DNA of 64,000 nucleotides from CAWCGU01 sp963795195 (GTDB lineage: Bacteria; Actinomycetota; Thermoleophilia; Solirubrobacterales; 70-9). The position numbers and the translations under genes were made by a program. Within the stretch, counting starts at the first letter, position 1. Each line of letters starts with the position of its first letter. The stretch spans positions 2,790,001-2,854,000 of the forward strand of contig CAWCGU010000006.1 of assembly GCA_963795195.1 (NCBI GenBank), given 5' to 3'. The notes beneath the pieces are model-generated. The model saw only the letters and a program-made list of their open reading frames with translations, searched no databases and had not been told where the DNA came from. Positions 8,736-17,797 of this stretch are shown here, in pieces.

Positions 8736-10334
8736 CTAGTAGCCCTGCTGGATTGCTGACTCGATCGTGCTCTGATCGAAGTTGATCTCGTTGATGGCTG
8801 CACCCACGTCGCCCCCCGCAGCGACCACGTTGTTGACGAAATCCGCGTAGACGAGCTGGCGCCCACCGGCCGTCTGGATATAGCCCATCCGCGTTCGAGC
8901 TCCCAAGACGATGAACGGGCTAGATCCGCCACCGTAGGCCCTGGCGCCGTCCTTTGCGCGGATGAAACCGGCGGCCGGGAAGCCGAGGCCCGTCTCGCGC
9001 AGCAGGCCATCGACGCCGAAGATCGGCATGCCGTCGAAGATGGACGTCCAGTAAGGCTCGACGACGAGGTTCCTGAGGAAGGTCGTCGCGGCAGTTGGCG
9101 AGATCCTGTTCTGGTCGCTCGAGCCGGCGCCATCGAACTGGAAGACGCTGGCGGGGTCGACTCCGAGCGTCGTGTACTGCTGTCCGATCGCCTGCAAACC
9201 GGCCAGGCAGTCGGTGCTGTTCAGCTTCACCGCGGCCAGGCAGAGCATCTCGTCGGCGCCGCGGTTGTAGCTCACCTTGAGGATCACCTTGACGTACTCC
9301 GAGAGCTGGGCCGGCGAGATGCGCAATGCCACCCGGTTCGCCGGCCGCAGGGAACGGGAGCGGGGTAGCCGGCCGCGGGGATTGGGCCCGGTGTCCGAAG
9401 CGGAGACCCGCACGCCCGCGTCGCCCAGCGCGTCGATAAACGCCGTGCGCGCAAACGACGCCGGGTCGGGAATGTGGACGATGCTCAGCACCGCTCCGCT
9501 GTCGACCGGAACGCTCCCCGTGAGTGTGACCACGCCGTCCTCGGGGCCGCTCGCGCTCAGGGTCGTGTCCGACCCGGCCGGGCCGGTCCGGGCTCGGTTG
9601 ACGACGCGAATCGCGTCTGTCTTGGGGCGCCATCGCAGCTTCGCCGGCTTGCCCGGCGCGGTCGGGGTCGCCTCCATGTCGATCACGTTCTCGTTGATCC
9701 AGATCGGAGAGATCAGCCCGTCCGGGCTCTCCCAGGTCTCAAACAGACGGTCGTCGACGATCACGTCGCCGCTGACACGGCGAATACCGGATCGCCGCAC
9801 CTGCCTCGCCAGGTCCTCGACACCGGCAAGAGGGTGGGAGCGCGCGAGGATCGTCGGACCCGGGAGGCCGATGTCACCGTAGTTGTGGTCGATCGCCGGC
9901 GTGCTGTTGTAGCCGAGGATGCCGCCGGGGCGCTCGCGCAGGCCGAAGCTGTAGTCCCCGGAGGCGACGAGGACGAGGTCGCCGCGAAGTCGCCCGCCTC
10001 GCACCCTGCCGGTGCGATGGACCGGGGTGCGGAACCGGTAGTCGGGGCCGTAGGCCTCCAGCACAGCCGATGTCGTGAACGTCTTCATGATCGACCCAGG
10101 CACAAAAAGCTGGTCGGGGTTCTGGTCGATCAGCACCTCGCCGGTGTCGCGATCGACGACACGCAGGCCGAAGTGGCTGCTCTCGTAGAGTGGCTTTGCC
10201 TGGACCTGATCGATCGTCGCTTGGACCTCGGGCGGAACCGGTGTCGTCGCACTGGCCGCGGTTGCCAGGGTCAACGAGGCGATCGCCATGACTGCAGCAG
10301 CCAAGCGGGCACGGATGTCTCGAGCGCCGCTCAC
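8736..10334 (-). CDS. dacB: D-alanyl-D-alanine carboxypeptidase, S13 (PBP4/DacB) family
   Basis: A 532-residue exported penicillin-binding protein of the PBP4 type, acting on peptidoglycan cross-links or pentapeptides outside the membrane. It has a signal peptide (residues about 8-29, ending TAASA), the SxxK box as SIMK at 81-84, and the SxN box as SYN at 355-357. Between them lies the long insertion typical of S13 enzymes. The third box, normally KTG, reads KDG at 461-463, a substitution in the oxyanion/substrate strand that could change or weaken activity. I chose GTG at 10334 because AAGG lies 8 bases upstream; GTG at 10343 is possible. The divergent gap to 10485 should hold promoters for both sides. 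Confidence 0.85.
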   Translation of the reverse strand: MSGARDIRARLAAAVMAIASLTLATAASATTPVPPEVQATIDQVQAKPLYESSHFGLRVVDRDTGEVLIDQNPDQLFVPGSIMKTFTTSAVLEAYGPDYRFRTPVHRTGRVRGGRLRGDLVLVASGDYSFGLRERPGGILGYNSTPAIDHNYGDIGLPGPTILARSHPLAGVEDLARQVRRSGIRRVSGDVIVDDRLFETWESPDGLISPIWINENVIDMEATPTAPGKPAKLRWRPKTDAIRVVNRARTGPAGSDTTLSASGPEDGVVTLTGSVPVDSGAVLSIVHIPDPASFARTAFIDALGDAGVRVSASDTGPNPRGRLPRSRSLRPANRVALRISPAQLSEYVKVILKVSYNRGADEMLCLAAVKLNSTDCLAGLQAIGQQYTTLGVDPASVFQFDGAGSSDQNRISPTAATTFLRNLVVEPYWTSIFDGMPIFGVDGLLRETGLGFPAAGFIRAKDGARAYGGGSSPFIVLGARTRMGYIQTAGGRQLVYADFVNNVVAAGGDVGAAINEINFDQSTIESAIQQGY

Positions 10335-10484
10335 GAATGGCACCTTACCTGTGCGTACACCCGGCGGGTCGCGGTGATCGAAGGGGGCTGAAGACCTGGC
10401 GGGCTCTCGCACGCGACACCTGCGCCCGCCGTGCGATCTTGCCGTAGGGTCTTCGGCCCCGGGCAAACGACCGAGAGGATCCGC

Positions 10485-10940
10485 ATGGCGACCAAGGACG
10501 ACCTCAGCGCCGAGGAGTGGGAGGCGATCTCCGACGGCCCGATCTACGCCGGGTTGATGATCATCACCGCCAGCAAGGGCGGGACGTTCCGCGAGACGTT
10601 CTCGATGTCTAAAACCTGGGCCGAGGCGCGCCAGCGCCACGGCGAGAGCGAGCTGCTCGACGCGATCGTCGCCGAGAAGCCGAAGCTCGATGAGAAACCC
10701 GGCTCGGCGATCGAGCTCCACAACGCCGGCATCGAGATGCTGCGCCGGGCCGTCCAGGTGATTGAGGCAAAGTCGCCCGGGGACCTCGACGCCTACCGAA
10801 GCTTCGTCACCGGGCTCGCCGAGCGCGTAGCGGCGGCCCACACCGAGCACGGTGAGAAGGTCAGCTCAGGCGAGCGCTCGGTGCTCGACGAGATCGCCGG
10901 AGCGCTCGTGCCCGAGGCGCCGCCGTCCACGGACGAATAG
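10485..10940 (+). CDS. Hypothetical protein, helical
   Basis: A 151-residue acidic, probably all-helical cytoplasmic protein (starts MATKDDLSAEEWEAISDGP). No signal peptide, membrane segment or catalytic motif is visible. The start is the ATG at 10485 with GAGAGGA six bases upstream; the open frame extends upstream without a better site. Similar proteins occur in actinobacteria as far as I recall, but I cannot assign a function. It is convergent with the aldo/keto reductase, with 15 bases between the stops. Confidence 0.7.
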   Translation: MATKDDLSAEEWEAISDGPIYAGLMIITASKGGTFRETFSMSKTWAEARQRHGESELLDAIVAEKPKLDEKPGSAIELHNAGIEMLRRAVQVIEAKSPGDLDAYRSFVTGLAERVAAAHTEHGEKVSSGERSVLDEIAGALVPEAPPSTDE

Positions 10941-10955
10941 CGCCCGCCGGGTCGC

Positions 10956-11801
10956 TCAGTACTCAGGGATCGGTTCCCCGGGTTTCCACGCCCAGGTGTC
11001 GGGATGCGGCCCGCGTCGCCCGTCTTCGCCGCGGTCGAGGGCGTCGATGGCGGCGAGGTCATCGGGACCCAGCTCGAAGTCGAGATCGAGGTTGGCGCGA
11101 ATCCGTTCCGCAGTGACCGAACGCGGGATCGCGACGATGCCTCGATCGAGGTGCCAGCGCAGGATGACCTGTGCAGGTGAGCGGCCGGCACGCGCGGCGA
11201 TCTCGCCGATCACCGGGTCACTCAGCGACTCGCCCTCGCCCAGCGGCGACCAGGCGATCGTCGCGATCCCATGCTCGGCGCCGAAGCGCGCGACCTCGCG
11301 GTTCTGAAAACGGGGGTGAAGCTCGACCTGGTTGACCGCGGGAACCACATCGCACCCATCGATCAGTCGCTGCAGCTGATAGGTCTGGAAGTTCGAGACG
11401 CCGATTGATCTTGCACGCCCGTCGGCGAGCAGCTCCTCGAGCAGGCGCCAGGTGGAGACGAAGTCGCCGTCGTAGGCGGTCGGCATCGGCCAGTGGATCA
11501 GGAAGAGGTCGACTTCATCGACCCCGAGGTCGGTCAGCGTCTTCTCGAAGGAGCGCAGCGCGTCGTCGCGCAGATGTGCCCCGTTGCCGAGCTTGGTGGT
11601 GATGAAGACGTCGCTGCGGTCGATCGTCGAGGCGGCGATTGCAGCTCCAACCTCCGCTTCGTTCCCGTACATCTGAGCGGTGTCGACCGAGCGATAGCCG
11701 GCCTCCAGCGCGGTCGCGACCGCGTCTCGAGTCTTCTCAGGAGGGATGAAGGCTCCGAACCCGAGCTGCGGCATCGAGCGCTCGTCGTTCAGCTCGATCA
11801 C
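10956..11801 (-). CDS. Aldo/keto reductase (2,5-diketo-D-gluconate reductase-like)
   Basis: A 281-residue NADPH-dependent reductase of the AKR superfamily. The catalytic tetrad is complete: Asp40, Tyr45 (SVDTAQMYGNE), Lys70 (FITTKLG) and His103 (LIHWP). The signatures GVSNF and IPRSVTAERIRANLDLDFEL (cofactor binding) are also present. Overall length and motifs fit the AKR5/DkgA-type group that reduces small carbonyls; the physiological substrate is unknown. The start is GTG at 11801 with only a weak ribosome binding site. Confidence 0.9.
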   Translation of the reverse strand: MIELNDERSMPQLGFGAFIPPEKTRDAVATALEAGYRSVDTAQMYGNEAEVGAAIAASTIDRSDVFITTKLGNGAHLRDDALRSFEKTLTDLGVDEVDLFLIHWPMPTAYDGDFVSTWRLLEELLADGRARSIGVSNFQTYQLQRLIDGCDVVPAVNQVELHPRFQNREVARFGAEHGIATIAWSPLGEGESLSDPVIGEIAARAGRSPAQVILRWHLDRGIVAIPRSVTAERIRANLDLDFELGPDDLAAIDALDRGEDGRRGPHPDTWAWKPGEPIPEY

Positions 11802-11829
11802 GGGGATAGCGCGGCCCAGCGCTTCGCCA

Positions 11830-12033
11830 TCAGGGTGCGTCCCTCGCGAACGTGCGCCAGGCGGCGCGTGAGAAGGCCTCGAACTTGATTGACCCCCAGC
11901 CGCTGGCGAAGTCGTAGCCTCGCGCCGCGGCGTCCGCGGGGGGCGCGGCGAGGAGTCCGGCCGCGAACGCGACCGGTGCGAACAGCCTGATCTCCGCCAC
12001 GGCCCGGGCCACCATCGCCTCGGAACCTACCAA
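11830..12033 (-). pseudogene. Small ORF with a sedolisin-like tail, possible S53 remnant
   Basis: A 67-residue open frame with a hydrophobic stretch followed by ARGYDFASGWGSIKFEAF. The GYDxASGWGSxKF pattern resembles the C-terminal end of S53 (sedolisin) peptidases, but the rest of that roughly 350-500 residue family is absent. It could be a leftover of a deleted peptidase gene or a short secreted protein. It sits between the aldo/keto reductase and a MauE-like gene, on the same strand. Confidence 0.28.
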
Positions 12034-12079
12034 CCGCCGCGACTATCCTGGCGGCCACACGACCACCGATGCACGGCGG

Positions 12080-12487
12080 TCAGGGGACGGGGAGGGCGGC
12101 GACGAGCACGAGCCCTGAGGCCGCGGCGAGTGTGGCGTTTCGCGCCAGCATCGGCCACCCGACGGGCTTCGAGTGAAGCTCGCCGAGACAGCGACAATCG
12201 GGCGACTCACCGCGGGCCATGCTGCGCATGATCCCGGCGGAGAAGCCAAGCAGCAGCACCAGCGCACCGAGGGCGCCCAGGGTTGCGGTTCCTGCCGGGA
12301 TCAGCAACACGGCTACCGCAAGCTCGGCGAGGGGAAGCAGCACGGATCCCGGCCGCGCGAGCAGCCGGGGCATCCCGAAAGCGCTCAGCGCCTGCTCTGA
12401 TCCGGGCCGATCGGCGAGCTTGGCCAGCGCGGCGACGGCGAAGGCGATTGCCAGGCCGAGCCGTGCGATCAGCTCCAGGGTTTCCAC
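12080..12487 (-). CDS. MauE/DoxX-like membrane protein
   Basis: A 135-residue protein with four hydrophobic segments and the MauE-family hallmark PDCRCLGELHSKPVGWPMLARN, in which a CxC pair sits in a loop between helices 3 and 4. MauE-like proteins are linked to disulfide or thiol chemistry at the membrane in methylamine dehydrogenase maturation and, more widely, to redoxin partners; no such partner is next to this gene. Start GTG at 12487 has AGGA nine bases upstream. It lies 16 bases downstream of the DAHP synthase gene and may be co-transcribed with it. Confidence 0.7.
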   Translation of the reverse strand: METLELIARLGLAIAFAVAALAKLADRPGSEQALSAFGMPRLLARPGSVLLPLAELAVAVLLIPAGTATLGALGALVLLLGFSAGIMRSMARGESPDCRCLGELHSKPVGWPMLARNATLAAASGLVLVAALPVP

Positions 12488-12503
12488 TCGCCCACGTCCT
12501 CGC

Positions 12504-13865
12504 TCAGGCCGCCCGGCTCTCGCCGTACAGCTCGGCGACCATAAAGGCGAGGTCCAGCGCCTGGCGGCGGTTGAGGCGCGGGTCGCAGACCGTCTCGTAG
12601 CGGACGTGCAGGTCGTCCTCGACCACCTCGTGGCCACCGCCGATGCACTCGGTCACGTCGCCGCCGGTGAGCTCGACGTGGATGCCGCCGGGATGGGTGC
12701 CGAGTGCTCGGTGCACCTCGAAGAAGCCGGCGACCTCATCGAGTACGTGATCCAGGCGGCGCGTCTTGTGGCCGCTGGGCGCCTCGAAGGTGTTGCCGTG
12801 CATCGGGTCGCAGACCCATACGACCGGGGCGCCGTGCTCGGTGACGCGCTCGACCAGCGGCGGCAGCAGCTCGCGCACCTTGCCGGCGCCCATTCGGGTG
12901 ATGAACGTCAGCCGGCCGGGTTCGCCGTGCGGGTCGAGGCGCTGGGCCAAAGCGACGGCGTCGTCCGGTGAGGCCGCCGGGCCGAGCTTGACGCCGATCG
13001 GGTTACGGATTTGGCGGCAGAACTCGACGTGAGCGCCGTCGATGTCCCTGGTGCGCTCACCGATCCAAACCATGTGCGCCGAAACGTCGTAGGGCTGCCC
13101 GTTGCGAGAGTCGATCCTGGTCAGGGCGCGCTCATATTCGAGCAGCAGCGCCTCGTGGCTCGAGTAGAGCTCTACGCCGTGAAACGACTCTGAATCCGCG
13201 CCGCAGGCCTTCATGAACGCGAGCGCGCGATCGATCTCGCCGGCCAGTCGTTCGTAGCGCTGTCCGGCCGGGGACTGGGCGACGAAATCCTGATTCCAGG
13301 CGTGTGCCTGGTGAAGGTCGGCAAAACCGCCGCTTGCGAAGGCCCGGCAAAGGTTCAACGTCACCGCCGCGCTGTTGTAGGCCTGGAGCAACCGCGCTGG
13401 GTCGGGTTCCCGTGACTCGGGCGTGAAGTCGAAGCCGTTCACCATGTCGCCGCGGTAGGCGAGGAGCTCGACGCCGTCGCGGGACTCGGTGGGGCGCGAC
13501 CGCGGCTTCGCGAACTGACCTGCCAGGCGGCCGATCTTGACGACCGGAACACTCGCCGCGTAGGTCAGCACGAGCGCCATCTGCAGCAGCGTCTCGAGCT
13601 TCTCGCGGACCGCGTCGACAGTCGAGCCCGCAAAGGTTTCCGCGCAATCGCCTCCCTGCAGGACAAACGCATCGCCGGCGGCGACGGCGGCCAGACGGCT
13701 GCCGAGCTGATCACACTCGCCGGCGAAGACGAGCGGGGGCTGGCGCGCCAGCTCCGCGCTGACGGCGCGCAGGCGCTGGGGATTCGGCCATTCCGGCTGC
13801 TGAACGGCGGGCAGCTCGCGCCACGCGTCGAGATCCCCCGGTTCAGCCCGTGCGTCGGTGCCCAT
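12504..13865 (-). CDS. aroG: 3-deoxy-7-phosphoheptulonate synthase, class II
   Basis: A 453-residue class II (plant/Mycobacterium-type) DAHP synthase, condensing phosphoenolpyruvate and erythrose 4-phosphate at the entry of the shikimate pathway. Family signatures are clear: GGDCAETFAGSTVD, the FAKPRSRPTES stretch, YRGDMVNGFDF, the HMVWIGERTRDIDGAHVEF segment, ITRMGAGKVRELLPPL, and CDPMHGNTFEAPSGHKTR. Residues of the metal site include the Cys in GGDC and the His of DPMHGN. The ATG at 13865 is annotated. A GTG four codons upstream (13877) has a better spaced GGAGACGG and could be the true start. Confidence 0.93.
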   Translation of the reverse strand: MGTDARAEPGDLDAWRELPAVQQPEWPNPQRLRAVSAELARQPPLVFAGECDQLGSRLAAVAAGDAFVLQGGDCAETFAGSTVDAVREKLETLLQMALVLTYAASVPVVKIGRLAGQFAKPRSRPTESRDGVELLAYRGDMVNGFDFTPESREPDPARLLQAYNSAAVTLNLCRAFASGGFADLHQAHAWNQDFVAQSPAGQRYERLAGEIDRALAFMKACGADSESFHGVELYSSHEALLLEYERALTRIDSRNGQPYDVSAHMVWIGERTRDIDGAHVEFCRQIRNPIGVKLGPAASPDDAVALAQRLDPHGEPGRLTFITRMGAGKVRELLPPLVERVTEHGAPVVWVCDPMHGNTFEAPSGHKTRRLDHVLDEVAGFFEVHRALGTHPGGIHVELTGGDVTECIGGGHEVVEDDLHVRYETVCDPRLNRRQALDLAFMVAELYGESRAA

Positions 13866-14055
13866 GACCTCGCTCACAATACGCGTCCGTCTCCGATTCA
13901 GGGTGAGACGGCGCGCTTCGGGTGACAACCTCCGCGCCGAGCCGCACCGCGGCCGCGAGGGCCCGCTTCAAGCCTCTGCGACTGGCCGAAGTCGAGGAAT
14001 AGCCGAAGCCCAAGCCGGCATCCCGACGCTCGAAAACGAGAACGACGACGGGGGG

Positions 14056-16098
14056 TCAGCGCCGATCCGGTGAAAGGACCCTAAACCTCCAGACCGCTGG
14101 CGTCGCGTCGCGGTTGGCGGCGGGGTCGATAGCCGTCACGGTCAACCTGTGGCGGCCGGGCTTCAGGCCCCTCACCCTGAACGGGGATGAGCAGCGCTTC
14201 GGCTTCTTCCTGTCGAGCCTGCACTCGAAGCTCGAGCCGGGCTCGTCGGACTCAAACCTGAAGCGCGCCCGCGGGCTCGCGGTCCTGCGCTTCGGGCCCT
14301 TGCCTTTCAGCGTCTCAGGCGGATCGGTGTCCGCCGGTGGGGGTTCGGTCGTGCCATCCCCGCCATCCCCCGTGCCGGGAGCGGGAGCAGGAGCGTCGAG
14401 GGTGAGCTTCACGTTGTCGGCGTAGGCGTCGGCATAGACGAGGCCGGCCGTCCCCGTAGCGGCGACTTCGACGGTGACCGAGCGGGTGCCCACCGGCACC
14501 GGCGCCAGGGCCGTCCGCCGGAGCAGGTCGGTGAGGTTGTGGCGTTCCGCGGCGCTGACGGGCCCGACCGTGAACGTCCCGAGGGAGCTGCCGGCGCCGT
14601 CGCGAAACACGGCGCTGACCTGCATGCGGTGGTCGAGGATCCGGAATCCGCCCAGGTCCGCGGTGAGGTTTGCGGTCGCGAGACCGGCGTCGATCGACGC
14701 GGCCGAGCCGGCGACGCTGACCGTCTGCGACGCGGAGCTCGGGCCGAGCGGCCCACCGGAGAAGAAGCTGAGGCCGCCCTCCCAGCGGGCGGAGTCCCGC
14801 AGCTCCGAGAACGCCGACCGGAACGGGTAGCGCGCGTACGTCATCGATCCCGTTGGGCCCCGCGTCCATCCCGGGATCTGCGGGGCGGCGATCCCACGCG
14901 TCGCGGTTGCGCCCTCTGCGCCTCCGTTGGCGAGCAGGTTGCCGGCAAGGTAGGGCGTGCCCTGACCGAGCAGGAGCGAGACGGTCGTTCCGAGGGTGTG
15001 CCCGACCGCGAGATCCTGGTTGCCGTCCGAGTTGAAGTCGCCGACCACGGCCGTGGCGGGGTTGCGGTCGACGGGGAAGTTCGTGCCGGCGGCGAAGCTG
15101 CCGTTCCCGGCTCCGAGCAGTACCGAGACGTGGCCGTTGCCTGGGGGCGCGGGGTTGGACGCCGAGACCGCAAGGTCCTCGGCGCCGTCGGAGTTGAAGT
15201 CGCCGACGGCGACGCCGTCCGGGGAGCCGACCGGATAGTCGTTTCGCATCCCAAATCCACCCGTTCCGGTACCGAGCAGGACGGAGACGAAACCGTCGAA
15301 GGAGCTCGTCACGGCGAGGTCATCGGAGCCATCGGAGTTGAAGTCGCCGACGGCGACGCCCCGGGGCGCGATGCCGACCTGGAACAAGGTTTCGCCACCG
15401 AAGCTGCCGTCGCCGTCGCCGTCGTTGAGCAACACCGAGACGGTGTGGCCGTTGTACTCGTTCGCCGTCACGAGGTCGTCGAACCCGTCTGCGTTGAAGT
15501 CGCCGACCGCGACCGACGGGGTTGGGAAGTCAACCTCGTAGTCGGTCTTGGGGCCGAAGGTGCCGTTGCCCGCTCCCAGCAGGACCGAAACGCTGCCCTC
15601 GGCAGGGGTGGGGGAGCCGTCGAAGTTGGAGAGGGCCAGGTCCTCGACGCGATCGGCGTTGAAGTCGCCGATTGCGATCGCAACCGGGCCGTTGCCCGTG
15701 GCGAATGACGTCGGCACGCCGAAGCTGCCGCTGCCGGCTCCGAGCAGGATCGAGACCTTGTCGACGTTACGGTTGGCGACGGCTAGGTCCTCCGCGCCGT
15801 CGGCGTTGAAGTCGCCCGCCGCCACCGCGTCGGCGGTGCCGCCGGCGAGGAAGTCAGTTTTTGCGCCAAAATTGCCGCCGCCGTCGCCAAGCGTCACTGA
15901 GACATCACCGTCGGGTGTGTTCGCAGCCGCGAGATCGGCGAAGCCGTCGGAGTTGAAGTCCCCGATCGTCGTCGACGCAGGGCCGTTGCCGGCGCCGAGG
16001 TCGGTGTGGGCGCCGAAGGTGCCGTCGCCGGCTGACGCCGTCGACACGCACACGAGCTGGGCGATGATGATCGCCGCGAACGCTGCTGCGGCCTTGAT
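14056..16098 (-). CDS. Secreted FG-GAP/VCBS repeat protein with Ig-like C-terminal domain (apparent ATC start)
   Basis: A 680-residue exoprotein. A signal peptide (AAAAFAAIIIAQLVCVSTASA) is followed by about seven FG-GAP repeats, each with the calcium-binding-like pattern GDFNSDGFADLAAAN, predicted to form a beta-propeller. Then comes a jelly-roll-like region (LLANGGAEGA onward), a proline-rich linker, and an Ig-like domain ending DPAANRDATPA. No ATG, GTG or TTG is found in frame at the signal peptide. A perfect AAAGGAGG at 16104-16110 lies 5 bases upstream of ATC (16098-16096), so I place the start there. ATC starts are rare, so an upstream start or an error is possible. Confidence 0.75.
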   Translation of the reverse strand: MKAAAAFAAIIIAQLVCVSTASAGDGTFGAHTDLGAGNGPASTTIGDFNSDGFADLAAANTPDGDVSVTLGDGGGNFGAKTDFLAGGTADAVAAGDFNADGAEDLAVANRNVDKVSILLGAGSGSFGVPTSFATGNGPVAIAIGDFNADRVEDLALSNFDGSPTPAEGSVSVLLGAGNGTFGPKTDYEVDFPTPSVAVGDFNADGFDDLVTANEYNGHTVSVLLNDGDGDGSFGGETLFQVGIAPRGVAVGDFNSDGSDDLAVTSSFDGFVSVLLGTGTGGFGMRNDYPVGSPDGVAVGDFNSDGAEDLAVSASNPAPPGNGHVSVLLGAGNGSFAAGTNFPVDRNPATAVVGDFNSDGNQDLAVGHTLGTTVSLLLGQGTPYLAGNLLANGGAEGATATRGIAAPQIPGWTRGPTGSMTYARYPFRSAFSELRDSARWEGGLSFFSGGPLGPSSASQTVSVAGSAASIDAGLATANLTADLGGFRILDHRMQVSAVFRDGAGSSLGTFTVGPVSAAERHNLTDLLRRTALAPVPVGTRSVTVEVAATGTAGLVYADAYADNVKLTLDAPAPAPGTGDGGDGTTEPPPADTDPPETLKGKGPKRRTASPRARFRFESDEPGSSFECRLDRKKPKRCSSPFRVRGLKPGRHRLTVTAIDPAANRDATPAVWRFRVLSPDRR

Positions 16099-16311
16099 TG
16101 CTTCCTCCTTTGGTCGTGACTCGATCGGGCGCGGCGAGCTTCGCAAACCGGGCGTTCCCAAAACCTTCCTCTGGCTGCGCGCCAGCGGTTCTGGGCTCGT
16201 GCCGCACTCAAGTCCCAGGCGCGCCCGAATGGTGGATGCGCTCGGACATCCGGGGTATGATCGGCCCGACCGTGCTTCGGCTGGGGGCTCCCGCGGCGCA
16301 GGCAAGAGCCA

Positions 16312-17797
16312 ATGCGCACGACCCGGACCACCCCCACCACGCCTTCAGGCCTCCCCGTTGCCCTGGCCGTTGTGTTCGCGCTCGTTTGGGTTCCCGCCTT
16401 CGCCGGCGCGGCCGAGAGCCCGGCACCGCGGCAGGAACGCGCCGCGGCCGCGACAATCGGAGCGCTCAAGCAGAAGGCCGGGGAGAGGGGCTGCCTGGTG
16501 GACCGCAGCTGGCGCCCCGGGCGACGCGACCCAATCGCGGCCGCAGGGGCGTTGCACGCGGGTGCGGGCACTGCGCGGGCCCGGCCCCTTCCTCGGCTCC
16601 AACGCGATTGCGGTCAGCCCCGACGGGCGCAACGTCTACGTCGCCTCCTCCCGCAGTGACGCCATCGCAGTCTTCATTCGCGACCGGCGCAACGGTGCAC
16701 TCAGTCAAAGCCGCGGCAGCGCGGGCTGCATCGCCGCCGGAGGCGACCAGGGTTGCGCCGAGGGTGTCGGGCTCCGGGTGCCCAACTCGGTCGCCGTCAG
16801 TCCCGACGGGCGCAATGTCTACGCGACCTCGGGGGCCAGCAACGCCGTTGTGGTCTTCCAGCGCGACCGCTCAACCGGCGCGCTTACCCAGGCTTCCGAC
16901 GGCAGCGGTTGCATTGCCAGCCCGCCGACGGCCGGATGCTCCACGGGACGGGCCCTGGGCGGGCCTGACGTCGTCGTCGTCAGCCCCGATGGGGGCAACG
17001 TCTACGTTGGCGCCTTCTTCGGCAACGCGATCGCCGTGTTCGACCGCAACAGGTCAACGGGCGTGCTGACCCAACCTGCGGGCGTTCGCGGCTGTGTCAC
17101 CAACGCGCCCACGCCCGACTGCGCCACGGGTCTCGCGCTGCAAGCCCCTGAGGGCATGGGGATCAGCGCCGACGGCAAGAACCTCTACGTCGCCACCGCG
17201 ATCAGCAACGCCCTACTCAACTTGGTGCGCGAGCGCTCCACCGGCGCGCTCTCCCAGGCCGTGGATGGCAGCGGCTGCATAACGGACGCGCCGACGGACG
17301 GCTGCACGACGGGTGTGCAGATCGCGGGTGCCAACGCGGTTGGGATCAGTCCCGACGATGCCGACGTCTACATCACCACGCTGTTCAGCAACAGCGTCTC
17401 CGCTTTCGCCCGTGACCAGACGAGCGGCCAGCTCGATCAGCTTTCCGGCACGTCAGCCTGCGCGATCTACGTGATCGCCGTCGGCTGCGGGCTCGCCCGC
17501 GAGTTGAGTGCTCCCGAGGGGGTGGCCGTCTCGCCGGATGGCGCGAGTGTCTACGCCGCCGCCTACGGCTCGAGCGCGATCGACGTCTTCAACCGTGACC
17601 CCGGCACGGGCGCCGTCGTCCAGAAGGCCGGCCGGGCGGGCTGTCTGACCCACGCCAAGACGGTCGGCTGTGCTCGCGGGCGCAGGCTGCGCCGGGTCAC
17701 CTCACTGGCACTGAGCCCCGACGGCCGGAACCTCTACTCCGCGGCCTTCGGCAGCAATGCGGTCGCGGTCTTCAATCGCGTCGGCACCGCCCGATGA
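16312..17797 (+). pseudogene. Secreted beta-propeller (YVTN-like) protein, frameshifted near 16510
   Basis: The ATG at 16312 opens a frame with a signal peptide (LPVALAVVFALVWVPAFAGA) and continues to GCLVDRS. The protein then continues in another frame (GAPGDATQSRPQGRCTRVRALRGPG...) to the stop at 17797. Dropping the T at 16510, or adding two bases, restores one reading frame. The downstream part has about six repeats with AVSPDGRNVYVAS and a GCI...GC cysteine pair, typical of secreted lactonase-like propellers of this lineage. Codon usage is intact on both sides, so a sequencing error or a very recent mutation is likelier than old decay. A GTG at 16562 could start a shortened version. The stop overlaps the sulfatase ATG. 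Confidence 0.7.

Noticed and set aside
14900..16060. Near-repeated DNA units resembling a tandem repeat or CRISPR-like array
   Set aside because: The periodicity comes from FG-GAP protein repeats (GDFNSDG); units are not identical and there are no spacers.
15548..16560. N-terminal extension of the propeller frame
   Set aside because: This part is antisense to the FG-GAP gene and low-complexity; the real N-terminus with signal peptide is at 16312 in another frame.
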